NCBI RefSeq assembly: GCF_014158035.1
Contig: NZ_JACFXW010000001.1
Coordinates: forward strand, 1,798,001-1,862,000
Direction of reading: 5' to 3'
Origin: Rhizobium sp. G21
Lineage (GTDB): Bacteria; Pseudomonadota; Alphaproteobacteria; Rhizobiales; Rhizobiaceae
DNA: 64,000 bases
Position 1 is the stretch's first letter; every line of letters begins with the position of its first letter. Shown here piece by piece: positions 26,684-36,033 of the stretch. The notes below the pieces were generated by a model. The model did no database searches, was not told the DNA's origin, and saw nothing but the letters and a program-made list of their open reading frames with translations. A program made the translations under genes and the position numbers.

Positions 26684-29200
26684 ATGCCCCGGCGCAACGT
26701 CCGGGGCATGATTTTGACGGGGAACGACATGGGCGGCAGGGCAGTCATTTCGGAGATCCGGCATTCGCTCGCCGGCGAATGGGCGCTGGTCGTGTCCGAT
26801 GCCGGCGCCTATGCGACGCCTTCCGACATTCCCGACAAGGCGCGCCAGATCCCGGCCCCCGTGCCCGGAACGGTGGCCGAAGCGCTGGAAAATGCCGGCC
26901 GCTTCGATCGCGCCCATCCCGTCAGTCTCAACGACCGCGATTTCTGGTATCTCGCAGCCCTCGACGGCCAGCCGCCCGGCCCGGCCCGACTGTTGCTCGA
27001 CGGTCTCGCGACCATCGCCGAAGTCTATGTCAACGGTCGGCTGGTGCTGGAAAGCGTGAGCCAGTTCATCGCCCATGACGTTTCGGTTGTTCTCAAGGGA
27101 CAGGGCCAGGACCAGATCGCCATCTGTTTTCGGGCGCTGAACCCGCGGCTGAAGGCGTCGGGTCCTCGCGCGCGCTGGCGTCCGCAAATGATCACACCGC
27201 CCGGCATGCGGCTGATCCGCGCCACCGCGCTCGGGCATATGCCCGGCTGGTGCCCGGATGTGGAGGCGGTCGGCCCCTTCCGTCCGATCCATCTCGTACG
27301 CTCCGCCGAAAACGAGATCGATGGCCTTCGCCTATCCGCCGGCCTCGATGAAAGAGGAGCCGGCGTGCTCGAGGTGAGCTTTCGCTTCGCCGCCCGCGCC
27401 GTCGATCTGCGCATCGCCTGCGGCGGCGTCTCCGCGCCGGTGCTCATCTCGGCGGAAGGGCTGCTGAACGCGCGTCTCGAAATCCCGGCGATAAAATCGT
27501 GGATGCCGCACACCCATGGGGAGCCTCATCTGTATGACGTCGATCTCGTCATCAATGGCGCGACGCACCAGATCGGTCGCGTCGGCTTCCGCAACATCGC
27601 GCTCGATCAGGGATCCGACGGCAAGGGCTTCGGCGTCGAGATCAACGGCATTCCAATATTCTGCCGGGGCGCCGTCTGGACCAACGCCGATATCGTCAGG
27701 CTGCCGGGTTCCCGCGAGGATTATCGACCGTGGCTCGAAAAGGCGCGCGACGCCGGCATGAACATGATCCGCATCGGCGGCACCATGACCTATGAGACGC
27801 CCGATTTCTTCGCGCTCTGCGACGAACTGGGTCTGATGGTCTGGCAGGACTTCATGTTCGCCAATTTCGATTACCCGGCCTCCGACCCGGCCTTCGCCAA
27901 TCTGGTGCGACAGGAGGCGGTCGACCTCTTGTCGAGCATCCAGGGCTCGCCCTCGCTCACGGTGCTCTGCGGCGGCTCGGAAATGTTCCAGCAGGCGGCC
28001 ATGCTCGGCATGCCCGAACGTTTCTGGAGCGGGCCTGTTACCGACGAGATCCTGCCTTCGGTCTATGAAGAGCTGCGCCCCGACGTCATCTATGCGCCGA
28101 ATTCGCCGTTTGGCGGAGCCATGCCCTTTTCGCCCAATGAAGGCGTCACGCATTACTACGGCGTCGGCGCCTATTGCCGTCCGCTCGACGACGCCCGCCG
28201 CGCCGGGGTGCGCTTTTCGGCCGAAAGCCTCGCTTTCGCGCATGTGCCCGAGGCCGAGACGCTGGAAGAGCATCTGCCCGTCATGCCCGTGCATGATCCG
28301 CGCTGGAAGGCGCGCGTGCCGCGCGACCGAGGGGCCTCGTGGGATTTCGAGGACATCCGCGATAACTATCTGCAACTCCTCTATGGTCTCGATCCGGCGC
28401 GGCTGCGGCGCGAGGATGTCGGTCGCTATCTGACCCTGTCGCGCGCGACGACCGTGGAAGTGGTCGAAGCCGCCTATGCCGAATGGCGCCGGCCAGGCTC
28501 TCCGACATCGGGCGCGCTGGTCTGGACGCTGCAGGATCTGCTGCCCGGCCCGGGCTGGGGCGTCATCGACGCGACCGGCCTCGAAAAGCCAGTCTGGCAT
28601 GGTCTGCGCCGGGCATTTCGTCCGGTGACCGTGGTCCTGTCGGACGAGGGGACGAGCGGACTCTACGCTCATGTGATCAATGAAACCGGAGCTTCCCGCG
28701 CGCTTACGCTCACCATCGCTTGCCTGCGAGACGGCCAGACGCCTGTGGTGAGCGGCAAGATCGACGTCGATCTGCCGCCCCGGGGAACCGCGAGTTTTGC
28801 CGCGACAGAGCTGTTCGGCGCGTTCTTCGACGCCGCCTACGCTTTCCGCTTCGGGCCACCGGGGCATGATGTCACTGTTGCACAGCTTTTCGATCGCACG
28901 ATGGGCGATGAAATCGCCGCCACTTTCCATTTCCCTCATCAACGGAGTGCAGCCTTACACAAGGCGACCCTTTCGGCGCGTCTGACATGGGAAGCGGAGG
29001 TATGGACGCTTTATCTCTCGACGGATCGTCTCGCCCAATCGGTGCATTTCGACATGCCGGGCTGGCGCGCGTCGGACAACTGGATGCATCTTGCCCCAGG
29101 CCACGAGAAGCGGCTGACATTGACGCCGCAGGGCGAGACGCCGTCAGGCCAGCCCAGCGGTGCGATCAGGCATCTTCACGGCGGAGAGATCAGGTTTTGA
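26684..29200 (+). CDS. Glycoside hydrolase family 2 protein, beta-mannosidase-like
   Basis: An 838-residue GH2 enzyme with an N-terminal jelly-roll (GEWAL...FWYLAALDG), Ig-like strand domains, a TIM-barrel catalytic core and C-terminal beta domains. Likely catalytic residues are Glu433 in CGGSEMFQQ (acid/base; the usual Asn before Glu is Ser) and Glu514 in RFSAESLAF (nucleophile). No signal peptide is seen, so it should be cytoplasmic. AGGAGA lies 6 bases before the ATG at 26684, and the gene follows DUF1839 by 24 bases, so it appears to be part of the carrier-protein operon. It may trim or recycle glycan intermediates. A role in synthesis is not excluded. Confidence 0.85.
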   Translation: MPRRNVRGMILTGNDMGGRAVISEIRHSLAGEWALVVSDAGAYATPSDIPDKARQIPAPVPGTVAEALENAGRFDRAHPVSLNDRDFWYLAALDGQPPGPARLLLDGLATIAEVYVNGRLVLESVSQFIAHDVSVVLKGQGQDQIAICFRALNPRLKASGPRARWRPQMITPPGMRLIRATALGHMPGWCPDVEAVGPFRPIHLVRSAENEIDGLRLSAGLDERGAGVLEVSFRFAARAVDLRIACGGVSAPVLISAEGLLNARLEIPAIKSWMPHTHGEPHLYDVDLVINGATHQIGRVGFRNIALDQGSDGKGFGVEINGIPIFCRGAVWTNADIVRLPGSREDYRPWLEKARDAGMNMIRIGGTMTYETPDFFALCDELGLMVWQDFMFANFDYPASDPAFANLVRQEAVDLLSSIQGSPSLTVLCGGSEMFQQAAMLGMPERFWSGPVTDEILPSVYEELRPDVIYAPNSPFGGAMPFSPNEGVTHYYGVGAYCRPLDDARRAGVRFSAESLAFAHVPEAETLEEHLPVMPVHDPRWKARVPRDRGASWDFEDIRDNYLQLLYGLDPARLRREDVGRYLTLSRATTVEVVEAAYAEWRRPGSPTSGALVWTLQDLLPGPGWGVIDATGLEKPVWHGLRRAFRPVTVVLSDEGTSGLYAHVINETGASRALTLTIACLRDGQTPVVSGKIDVDLPPRGTASFAATELFGAFFDAAYAFRFGPPGHDVTVAQLFDRTMGDEIAATFHFPHQRSAALHKATLSARLTWEAEVWTLYLSTDRLAQSVHFDMPGWRASDNWMHLAPGHEKRLTLTPQGETPSGQPSGAIRHLHGGEIRF

Positions 29201-29303
29201 CGGATGGAACATTTCAGGGACCCGACACCGACATGCCGTTCATGACGGACGGATGGTCATGCGCCGCGGTTGACGCGGCCAACATTGAGAGAGGACGACC
29301 GGC

Positions 29304-30350
29304 ATGCGCATGATGAGCTTTGCTGCCTTGGCTCTGGCGGCGACATTCGGCTTTCAGAGCTCGGCTCTGGCGGCCAAGGGATGCTTCCGGGGGATCAACC
29401 TGTCGGGTGCGGAATTCGGCGAACTCGGCGGCAAGGTCAACAAGGCCTATGTCTGGCCTTCCGACAAGACGGTGTCCTATTTCGCCGCCAAGGGCTTCGA
29501 CACCGTGCGCCTGCCCTTCATGTGGGAACGGCTTCAGCCCAAGCTGATGGCGCCGTTCGACCCGGCGGAAGAGGGCCGGCTTCGAGAAAGCGTGGAGCTG
29601 ATCAAGTCGCATGGCATGCGCGTCATTCTCGACCCGCACAATTACGCGCGCTACCAGGGAAAGCTGATCGGCTCCCCCGACGTTCCGCATGCGGCTTTCG
29701 CGGATTTCTGGGTCAAGCTCGCGACGCTCTTCGCCAATGACCCCGCGATCTATTTCGGGCTCATGAACGAGCCGAACAAGATGCCGGTGGCGCAATGGGT
29801 CGAGGCCGCCAATGCCGCCACCCTCGCAATCCGGCTCGAGGCGAAGGCCGGAAATCTCATCTTGGCGCCGGGCACCGCCTGGACAGGCGCCCATAGCTGG
29901 ATGAAGGAGATCGACGGCGAACCAAACGGCGTGGCGCTGCTCAAATACAAAGACCCGAGCGACAATTTCGCCTTCGAGGTGCATCAGTATCTCGACGACG
30001 ACTTCTCCGGCACCAAGGGCAACTGCTCGCGCGCCGATGACGCCGTCACGGCGATCAAGGATTTCACGAAATGGCTGAAGAGCAACGGATTCAAGGGCTT
30101 TCTCGGCGAATTCGGCGCACCGGGCGAACCGGCCTGCGTTGCGGGCCTTCAGGCCATGATCGACGTCGTCGAGGCGGACAAGGAGGTCTGGACGGGCTGG
30201 ACCTATTGGGTCGCCGGCGATTGGTGGTCTGAAAGCGAACCGCTGAACATTCAGCCGACGCCGAACGGCGATCGGCCGCAACTGGCGGCAATGACGCCCA
30301 CGCTCAGCGATTTCTCCGCCGAGGGCCGGAATTGCCCTTCGCTCCGATGA
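29304..30350 (+). CDS. Secreted glycoside hydrolase family 5 (cellulase-type) protein
   Basis: A 348-residue GH5 endoglucanase-like enzyme. Residues 1-24 form a signal peptide (hydrophobic FAALALAATFGF, cut after ALAA), so it acts in the periplasm or outside. The fold begins RGINLSGAEFGELGG. His-Asn in DPHNYARY, Glu156 in MNEPNK (acid/base) and Glu269 in GEFGAP (nucleophile) are in place. The stop overlaps the next glycosyltransferase start as ATGA, tying a hydrolase to synthesis genes. This is common in exopolysaccharide loci, where the enzyme clears or trims the polymer during export. Substrate unknown. Confidence 0.88.
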   Translation: MRMMSFAALALAATFGFQSSALAAKGCFRGINLSGAEFGELGGKVNKAYVWPSDKTVSYFAAKGFDTVRLPFMWERLQPKLMAPFDPAEEGRLRESVELIKSHGMRVILDPHNYARYQGKLIGSPDVPHAAFADFWVKLATLFANDPAIYFGLMNEPNKMPVAQWVEAANAATLAIRLEAKAGNLILAPGTAWTGAHSWMKEIDGEPNGVALLKYKDPSDNFAFEVHQYLDDDFSGTKGNCSRADDAVTAIKDFTKWLKSNGFKGFLGEFGAPGEPACVAGLQAMIDVVEADKEVWTGWTYWVAGDWWSESEPLNIQPTPNGDRPQLAAMTPTLSDFSAEGRNCPSLR

Positions 30351-31510
30351 GCGCGCGCGACCTGGAGCCGCAAACGAACGAGCCTGCGGCCGCGCAGGGT
30401 CGGCTCGTAGTGCATGTGGTGCGTCAGTTCTGGCCCAATCGCGGCGGGCTGGAAGACGTGGTGCTGAATCTCTGCCGCCGCGCGGTCGACGCCGGCTATC
30501 GCATCCGTGTCGTCACGCTGAATTCGCTGTTCAGCGATCCCGAGCGTGCGCTTGCCGCCCGGGAAATGCTCGGCGATATCGAGATCGTGCGTATTCCATG
30601 GCGCGGATCCAGCCGCTACCCCATCGCGCCGTCGGTGCTCGATCATATTCGCGACGCCGATCTCGTGCATGTCCACGCCATCGACTTCTTCTTCGATTTT
30701 CTCGCCTTGACGAAAGCGCTGCATCGCAAGCCGATGATCGCCACGACCCATGGCGGCTTCTTCCACACGAAAAAATTCGCCGCCATCAAGTCGATCTGGT
30801 TCAATACGCTGACACGCTTCTCGTCGAGCCGCTACCGCTACATCGTCGGATGCAGCCGATCCGATATGGACATGTTCGCGCCGGTGGCGCGCCGTAACCT
30901 GCGTCTGATCGAAAATGGAGCCGATCTCTACAAATTCGCCGATCGCAGTTCGGCCCTGCCCCGCAAGACGATCGTCAGCATCGGCCGCTTTTCCGTCAAC
31001 AAGCGGCTGGATCTGCTGATCGAAACGCTCGCGGTGCTCCGGCGGAGCGATCCTTCGTGGACGCTGGACATCGTCGGCCTGAATTCCGATCTGACCGCGC
31101 GCGACTTGGAAGACTCGGCGTCGAGCCTGGGCGTGCGAGACGCCGTCCATCTTCATGTCGGCCTGACGAACGAGGCCGTGGCGGAGATCATCGGTCGCGC
31201 TTCGATCTTTGCATCCGCCTCGAATTATGAAGGGTTCGGGCTGGTGGCCATCGAAGCCATGAGCGCCGGACTGATCCCGGTCCTTCAGCCGAACGCCGCC
31301 TATGAAGCGCTGGCAAAGAGGCATGACATCGTCAGACTCGCCGACTTCAGCGCGCCCGCCGCTGCAGCCCACACGCTCGAATCGATCTGGACGGATTTGC
31401 AAAAGGACGGGGCGCGCTTGCGCCAGGAGGCCATGGCCCAGGTGGCGCCGTATAGCTGGACGTCGGTCGCCCGTGATTATCTCGATCTCTACGAGCGCGC
31501 TCTTTCGTAA
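30347..31510 (+). CDS. Glycosyltransferase family 4
   Basis: A 387-residue GT-B fold glycosyltransferase. The N-terminal domain has FWPNRGGLEDVVLNLCRRA and HVHAIDFFFD; the C-terminal domain has TIVSIGRFSVNKRLDLLIE and the E-x7-E nucleotide-sugar region SASNYEGFGLVAIEAMSAG. No membrane segment; probably associates with the cytoplasmic face of the membrane. Start at 30347 overlaps the GH5 stop as ATGA; a start at 30332 in the same frame is less likely. It ends 2 bases before the stop of a convergent glycosyltransferase. Sugar donor and acceptor unknown. Confidence 0.88.
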   Translation: MSARDLEPQTNEPAAAQGRLVVHVVRQFWPNRGGLEDVVLNLCRRAVDAGYRIRVVTLNSLFSDPERALAAREMLGDIEIVRIPWRGSSRYPIAPSVLDHIRDADLVHVHAIDFFFDFLALTKALHRKPMIATTHGGFFHTKKFAAIKSIWFNTLTRFSSSRYRYIVGCSRSDMDMFAPVARRNLRLIENGADLYKFADRSSALPRKTIVSIGRFSVNKRLDLLIETLAVLRRSDPSWTLDIVGLNSDLTARDLEDSASSLGVRDAVHLHVGLTNEAVAEIIGRASIFASASNYEGFGLVAIEAMSAGLIPVLQPNAAYEALAKRHDIVRLADFSAPAAAAHTLESIWTDLQKDGARLRQEAMAQVAPYSWTSVARDYLDLYERALS

Positions 31511-31511
31511 C

Positions 31512-32513
31512 TCAGCGCATGGTCCGTTCGTAGAGCTCAAGATGCGCGCGCGCGATTTCGCGCCAATCTCTCGCCTTCAGTTCCCGCGCCAGAATGTCGG
31601 GGGCAGGCTGACGCTCCATCTGGCCCGACAGAAGCCGATCGACGACGCCCGACGCGTCGGCGGCGTCGGCAATGGCCAGCGTCGTTTGCCTCAGCCAAGC
31701 CGGCGTTTTGTCGGACTGCGTCGTCAGGAGTGTGACGCCATGGTCGAGGCATGCGAGCGCCGACCCTCTCTTGTCGGAGACGCCGTCCGGGAACGGCAGG
31801 AGCGCGATGCTCGCGGCGAGCAACTCCCGGGACACGTCGTCGGGAGGCAGATTGAGACGAAGCGTGACGCCCAGATCGCGGCTCCGATCCTCGACCATGG
31901 CCCGGAATTCGCCGTCGTCCTCGACCATCGCCCCGATCATCCGAACGTCGATCGGCGCCACCTTGCGTTTAAGATCGGCGACGGTGTCGAAAAAGATCTC
32001 GATGCCCTTGTTGCGGGAAATCTGCCCGAAATAGACGAGCCGTTCGCGTTGCTCCACGACTTCATCGACTTTGAGGATGTTGTTGCCGATCGGCAGCACG
32101 TGGAGAGGCGCATGACCGAAAGGAAAGGCGCTGTGGAAACCATCGCGCTCGGCTTCGTTGGAAAACAGGATGGTCCGGGCTTTCAACGCGTAAGGCAGGA
32201 AGATCAGTTTGCGCGGCAGGCTGAAGAGGCGAAACTCGTGGAGCGTCACGTAAACATCGGGCTCTATGACGGGCAACATGGCGGGAGCGAGGGAGTTTCC
32301 CATGGTGAGCGAAGGATATTGCAGATGCAACGCGGCCCCATGCCCGTGGTGTCGGCGTCGAATTCTGGCGATCTCGCCGGCCGACCATCTGCGCGGGCGT
32401 TCGATCACCGCCTCCGCGCCGATATCGAAAAACGCCTGCGCCAATTTCTCCGTGTAATCCGCGACGCCGCACATGAGATCGCCGGGTGAGGTGACGAGGA
32501 GAACGATCTTCAA
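31512..32513 (-). CDS. Glycosyltransferase, GT4-like, opposite strand
   Basis: A 333-residue protein with the GT-B glycosyltransferase pattern: LLVTSPGDLMCGVADYTEKLAQ at the N-terminus (the usual GG-x-A position reads CGVADY), then RLVYFGQISRNKGIEIFFDTVADL and a degenerate E-x7-E region (FPDGVSDKRGSALACLDHGV). It faces the previous glycosyltransferase and is divergent from the flippase gene across 162 bases, so it has its own promoter but belongs to the same locus. Acceptor and sugar unknown. Confidence 0.78.
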   Translation of the reverse strand: MKIVLLVTSPGDLMCGVADYTEKLAQAFFDIGAEAVIERPRRWSAGEIARIRRRHHGHGAALHLQYPSLTMGNSLAPAMLPVIEPDVYVTLHEFRLFSLPRKLIFLPYALKARTILFSNEAERDGFHSAFPFGHAPLHVLPIGNNILKVDEVVEQRERLVYFGQISRNKGIEIFFDTVADLKRKVAPIDVRMIGAMVEDDGEFRAMVEDRSRDLGVTLRLNLPPDDVSRELLAASIALLPFPDGVSDKRGSALACLDHGVTLLTTQSDKTPAWLRQTTLAIADAADASGVVDRLLSGQMERQPAPDILARELKARDWREIARAHLELYERTMR

Positions 32514-32548
32514 GGTCTCGACTTTTCCTAAGGGTTTCTTGACTCTGA

Positions 32549-32570
32549 CTTAAGACAGGCCCGCTTAAGA
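32549..32570. promoter_or_regulatory. Twin CTTAAGA elements in the glycosyltransferase/flippase divergent gap
   Basis: CTTAAGA occurs at 32549-32555 and 32564-32570, 15 bases apart. Each holds the palindrome CTTAAG, which should be rare in GC-rich DNA, and a related CCTAAGG lies at 32527-32533. They sit between two divergent glycan genes and may be an operator. No regulator is assigned. Confidence 0.35.
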
Positions 32571-32675
32571 TGGGGTAAAGTCTGCGCGTGCGAGCCTGCA
32601 AACCTCATGCATTGACCAAAATTTCAGCTCTAGCGCATAGACCACGCGAGCAGACACGGAATACAAGGCTGACGC

Positions 32676-35600
32676 ATGTCTAAAAACATCATGGCGAACT
32701 CGATGCTCAATGCCGCGGCGGGTATGCTGCTGCTTGTCACCGGTTTTGTCTGCTCGATCGTCGCCGCGCGCCTGCTCGGCCCGGAAGCCAATGGCGTGAT
32801 CGCCTTCTCGCTATGGTTCGCCACCACCGGCGCTCTCGTCGCCGAGCTCGGCACGGGCGTGCTGCTGATGCGCATGCTGCCCAAACTCAAGGTCGAGGGC
32901 TATGACGAAAAGCGGCGGCGCGGCTTCGCCGCCCTTTGCTCACCCCGACGCTCATTTCCACGGTGGTGCTGGCCGCGCTCTACGGCGTGATATTCCTCGG
33001 CTCGGAGGAGCTTCACTGGATCGACACGGGGCCCGAGGTCGCGCTGCTGACCGGCGGTCTGTTCGTGCTTCAGTCGATCGGGGCCTTCACCAAGAATTAC
33101 CTGATCGGCGAACAAAGGCTCGGAGCCTTTTTCAAGCTTACCGCCATCGCGTCGGTGGTTCAGTTGACCACGGTGGCGGCCGGCGCGGTCTTTCACGGCG
33201 TCGAGGGCGCGCTGCTCGGTTATGCGGCCGGCCAAGCGGTCATGTTTCTCTACACATTGACGCTGATGTTCGAGCGCCGCGACTTCTGCGACACGCCGGC
33301 CAAATTCCTGGTGTCGTCGTCGCTGGCTTTGTCGGCCGGCTATGTGATCGACTCGGTGTTTCTCAACCGGATCGAGATCCTGTTCCTGCAGCAGTTCTGG
33401 GACGTGAAGATGGTCGGCTTTTACGCCGTCAGCCTGTCGCTCGCCAATCTGGCGCTACAGCTTCCGGTGCAGCTGACGGGAAGCCTGTTGCCCTATTACG
33501 CCGCCCAACGCCAGTCGAACAACGGCCAACAGATGAACGCCGATGTCTTCACATCCGTCATTCGCGCCCTGTTCTACCTCACCTTGCCGATGAGCCTCGG
33601 CTTGGCCGGGGTCGCAACCCCGCTGGTAACGTCGGTGTTCGGCGAGGAATTCGCGCCGGCCGGTCCGATGGTGGCGCTGATCGCGCTGTCGGCTCCGGCC
33701 TATGTGATGATGCAGATCCTCACCCAATATCTCTTTTCGCTCGACATGATGAAGAGCCGCTTGTTTGCGGGCCTGATCGGCAGCGTGGTGATCGTTGTCG
33801 GCTGCTTCGTCGCCGTTCCCGCTTTCGGAGGCGAAGGCGCGGCCATCGCTCGCCTCGCGGCCTTCACCCTGATGTGCATGGCGATGATCCGGATGACCGG
33901 CTTCGGCAAGAACCTCCACGGTCTTTACAGCGTGCTCGCCAAGGTGACGATCGCCTCGGCTCTGGTGGGCGGCGTGGCTTATGTCGTCTCCGATTTCGTT
34001 CCGGGCATCACGGGTCTCGTGCTCGCCATCGCGATCGGCTTCGTCGTCTATCCCGTCGCCCTCAGATTGACGCGGGCGATCCCGAGGGAAGACGGCGCAA
34101 TGCTGCGCGCGCTCGCGGGCCGCGCGCCGGGAAAAGCGGGAAAAGCCGCCGGCAAAATCGTGCGCTGGGTGGCGCCGCGCACATTGGATGCGTCGTCGCC
34201 GCAGCCTAGCCTCGCCTTGGAAGCTCCCGGCGCAGGCCGTCAGGCAGCCCACGCCGTGGCCTTCGAGGGCAATGCGGGGCTCTACCAGCCGGAAGCCGAA
34301 GGTGTCGCCCGGCGTGACGCCGCAGTCCTTCTGCTCTCGCCCTGGGGGTTCGAAGAACTCTGCAGCCGCAAATTCTACCGTATTCTCGCCGAAGACCTTT
34401 CCGAAGCCGGCCTGCCCAGCCTGCGGTTCGACTATCCGGGCACAGGCGATTCCCGTGACCTGGCAGATCATGAAGGCATGGAGGCCTGGGAGGCTTCGAT
34501 TATCGCCGCCGCGGCGAAACTCAGGGCGCTCACCGGGCTCGACCGCCTCATACTGATCGGCCAAGGTCCCGGCGCGGCGCTTGCCCAAAAGACGGCCGAT
34601 CGGCTCGGCGAGATCGGCGCGATCGTGATGCTGGCGCCGATGCTGAGCGGCAGACTCTACCTCCGGGAAACGGCTCTGATGTCGACGGCGGTGGATCAGG
34701 CTCTCGGCCTTCGCGAAGATCAACGCGACAAGGTCCATGTGAGTATCGCCGGCTTCAAATTGCCGGAGGCGATCGCGACAGCGTTGAAAGCGATAAATTT
34801 CGGCTTGGCGCCGAAAGCGACGGCTCCGCACTATCTCTTGCTCTCTAAGCCTTCGTCCGGCGCGGAAGCGCAGCTCGCCGAGGCGCTCCGCCAGCAAGGC
34901 GCGTTCGCCGATGTCGAACCATTCACCGGTTATGAGACGCTGGTCGCCAACCCGACCATCCAGGTCATGCCGCTTCAGACGATCACGCGCATTGTGGATT
35001 GGGCGCTCGACAAGACGGGGCCGACACAGACACGCAGTGCCCGACCGGCCGGCGCCGATACTGTCAATACGGACGACTATGTCGAGACGGGCGTACGTTT
35101 CGGCGACGGCGAGCGGCTGCACGGAATCCTCTGCGAGCCCGTGGATGCACCGAACGGACTTCGCGCGCTCATTCTCAGCACCGCCTATGATCGCGCCTCG
35201 GGCTGGGGCCGAAGCGGGACGGACCTGTCGCGGAGTCTCGCGAAAGCCGGCATAGCCTCGCTGCGCTATGACGCCGCCAATGTCGGGGACAGCCCGCCGG
35301 TTTCGGGCGCCGCGCCGCAGGTCCTCTATTCTCCGGACCAGATTGTCGATGCGCGCCAGGCGATCGATGTTCTCGAAGCGCGATTGGGCGCGGGACCGCT
35401 GATCCTGTCCGGACGGTGCAGCGGCGCCTATGTCGCCTTGAGAACGGCCCATGCCGATCCGCGCGTCAGCGCCTTCATGGCCGTCAATCCCTATACCTAT
35501 TACTGGGACCCGACCAAACCGGTGGACGGCGCGCTGACTTTCGTGCCCCGCAGCCTGGATGATTACGGCCAGAGGCTCGCAAGGGTCGATACGTTCAAGC

Positions 35601-35980
35601 GCCTCATGAAGGGCGATATCGACGTGCCCGCGGCGGCGCGCAACATCTCATTGGCGCTCTACAGGCGCCTGCTGGCGAAGCTGAAGCCTGTGTTGCGCTT
35701 CATCGATTCGGCCGGCCCCGTGCATCACGAGACCGTCGAGATGTTCCGCACCTACGCCCTGCGCGACACTTCGGCGATTCTCGCCTATAGCGAAGGGGAT
35801 GTGGGCGTCGAGGCCCTGCGCAAGCATTTCGGCGACAATGGCGAAAAGCTTGCGGCCTTTCCGAACGTGAAGCTGGTGATGATTCCTGACGCCGATCACA
35901 ATCTGACGCCGCAGGCAGCTAAGGATCAGGCCATGGCGGAGCTGATGGAGCTCGCGCGGCTCCATGCCGCTCCCAAATGA
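32676..35980 (+). CDS. Wzx-type oligosaccharide flippase fused to two alpha/beta-hydrolase domains (one frame break)
   Basis: About 1101 residues in three parts. Residues 1-490 are a polysaccharide flippase with repeated membrane helices (AAGMLLLVTGFVCSIVAARLLGPEANG, then QQFWDVKMVGFYAVSLSLANL and QLTGSLLPYYAA). After a basic, Pro/Ala-rich linker comes a hydrolase-like domain, about 525-760 (LLLSPWGFEELCSRKFYRILAEDL, FDYPGTGDS). Its nucleophile elbow reads GQGPG, without Ser or Cys. The second hydrolase domain, about 790-1095, has GRCSG, a Cys at the nucleophile position, and a late His in DADHN. The first 85 residues are one frame off. One T added at 32935-32937 restores one reading frame. 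The fusion itself lies far from that break. It ends before a bidirectional terminator. Confidence 0.82.
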
Positions 35981-35983
35981 AAA

Positions 35984-36007
35984 CGGCGGGCCGTTGACGG
36001 CCCGCCG
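35984..36007. terminator. Bidirectional terminator between flippase fusion and dnaJ
   Basis: An 11-base inverted repeat (CGGCGGGCCGT / ACGGCCCGCCG) has a very short loop. It is flanked by T-rich sequence after it on each strand (CCTTTTCG on plus, TTTTCATTT on minus). It should end transcription from both convergent genes. Confidence 0.8.
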
Positions 36008-36033
36008 CATCCTTTTCGAAAATCGCTGCGACG

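Noticed and set aside
33455-35452. Minus-strand frame opposite the flippase fusion
   Set aside because: No recognisable domain; shadow of the real gene.
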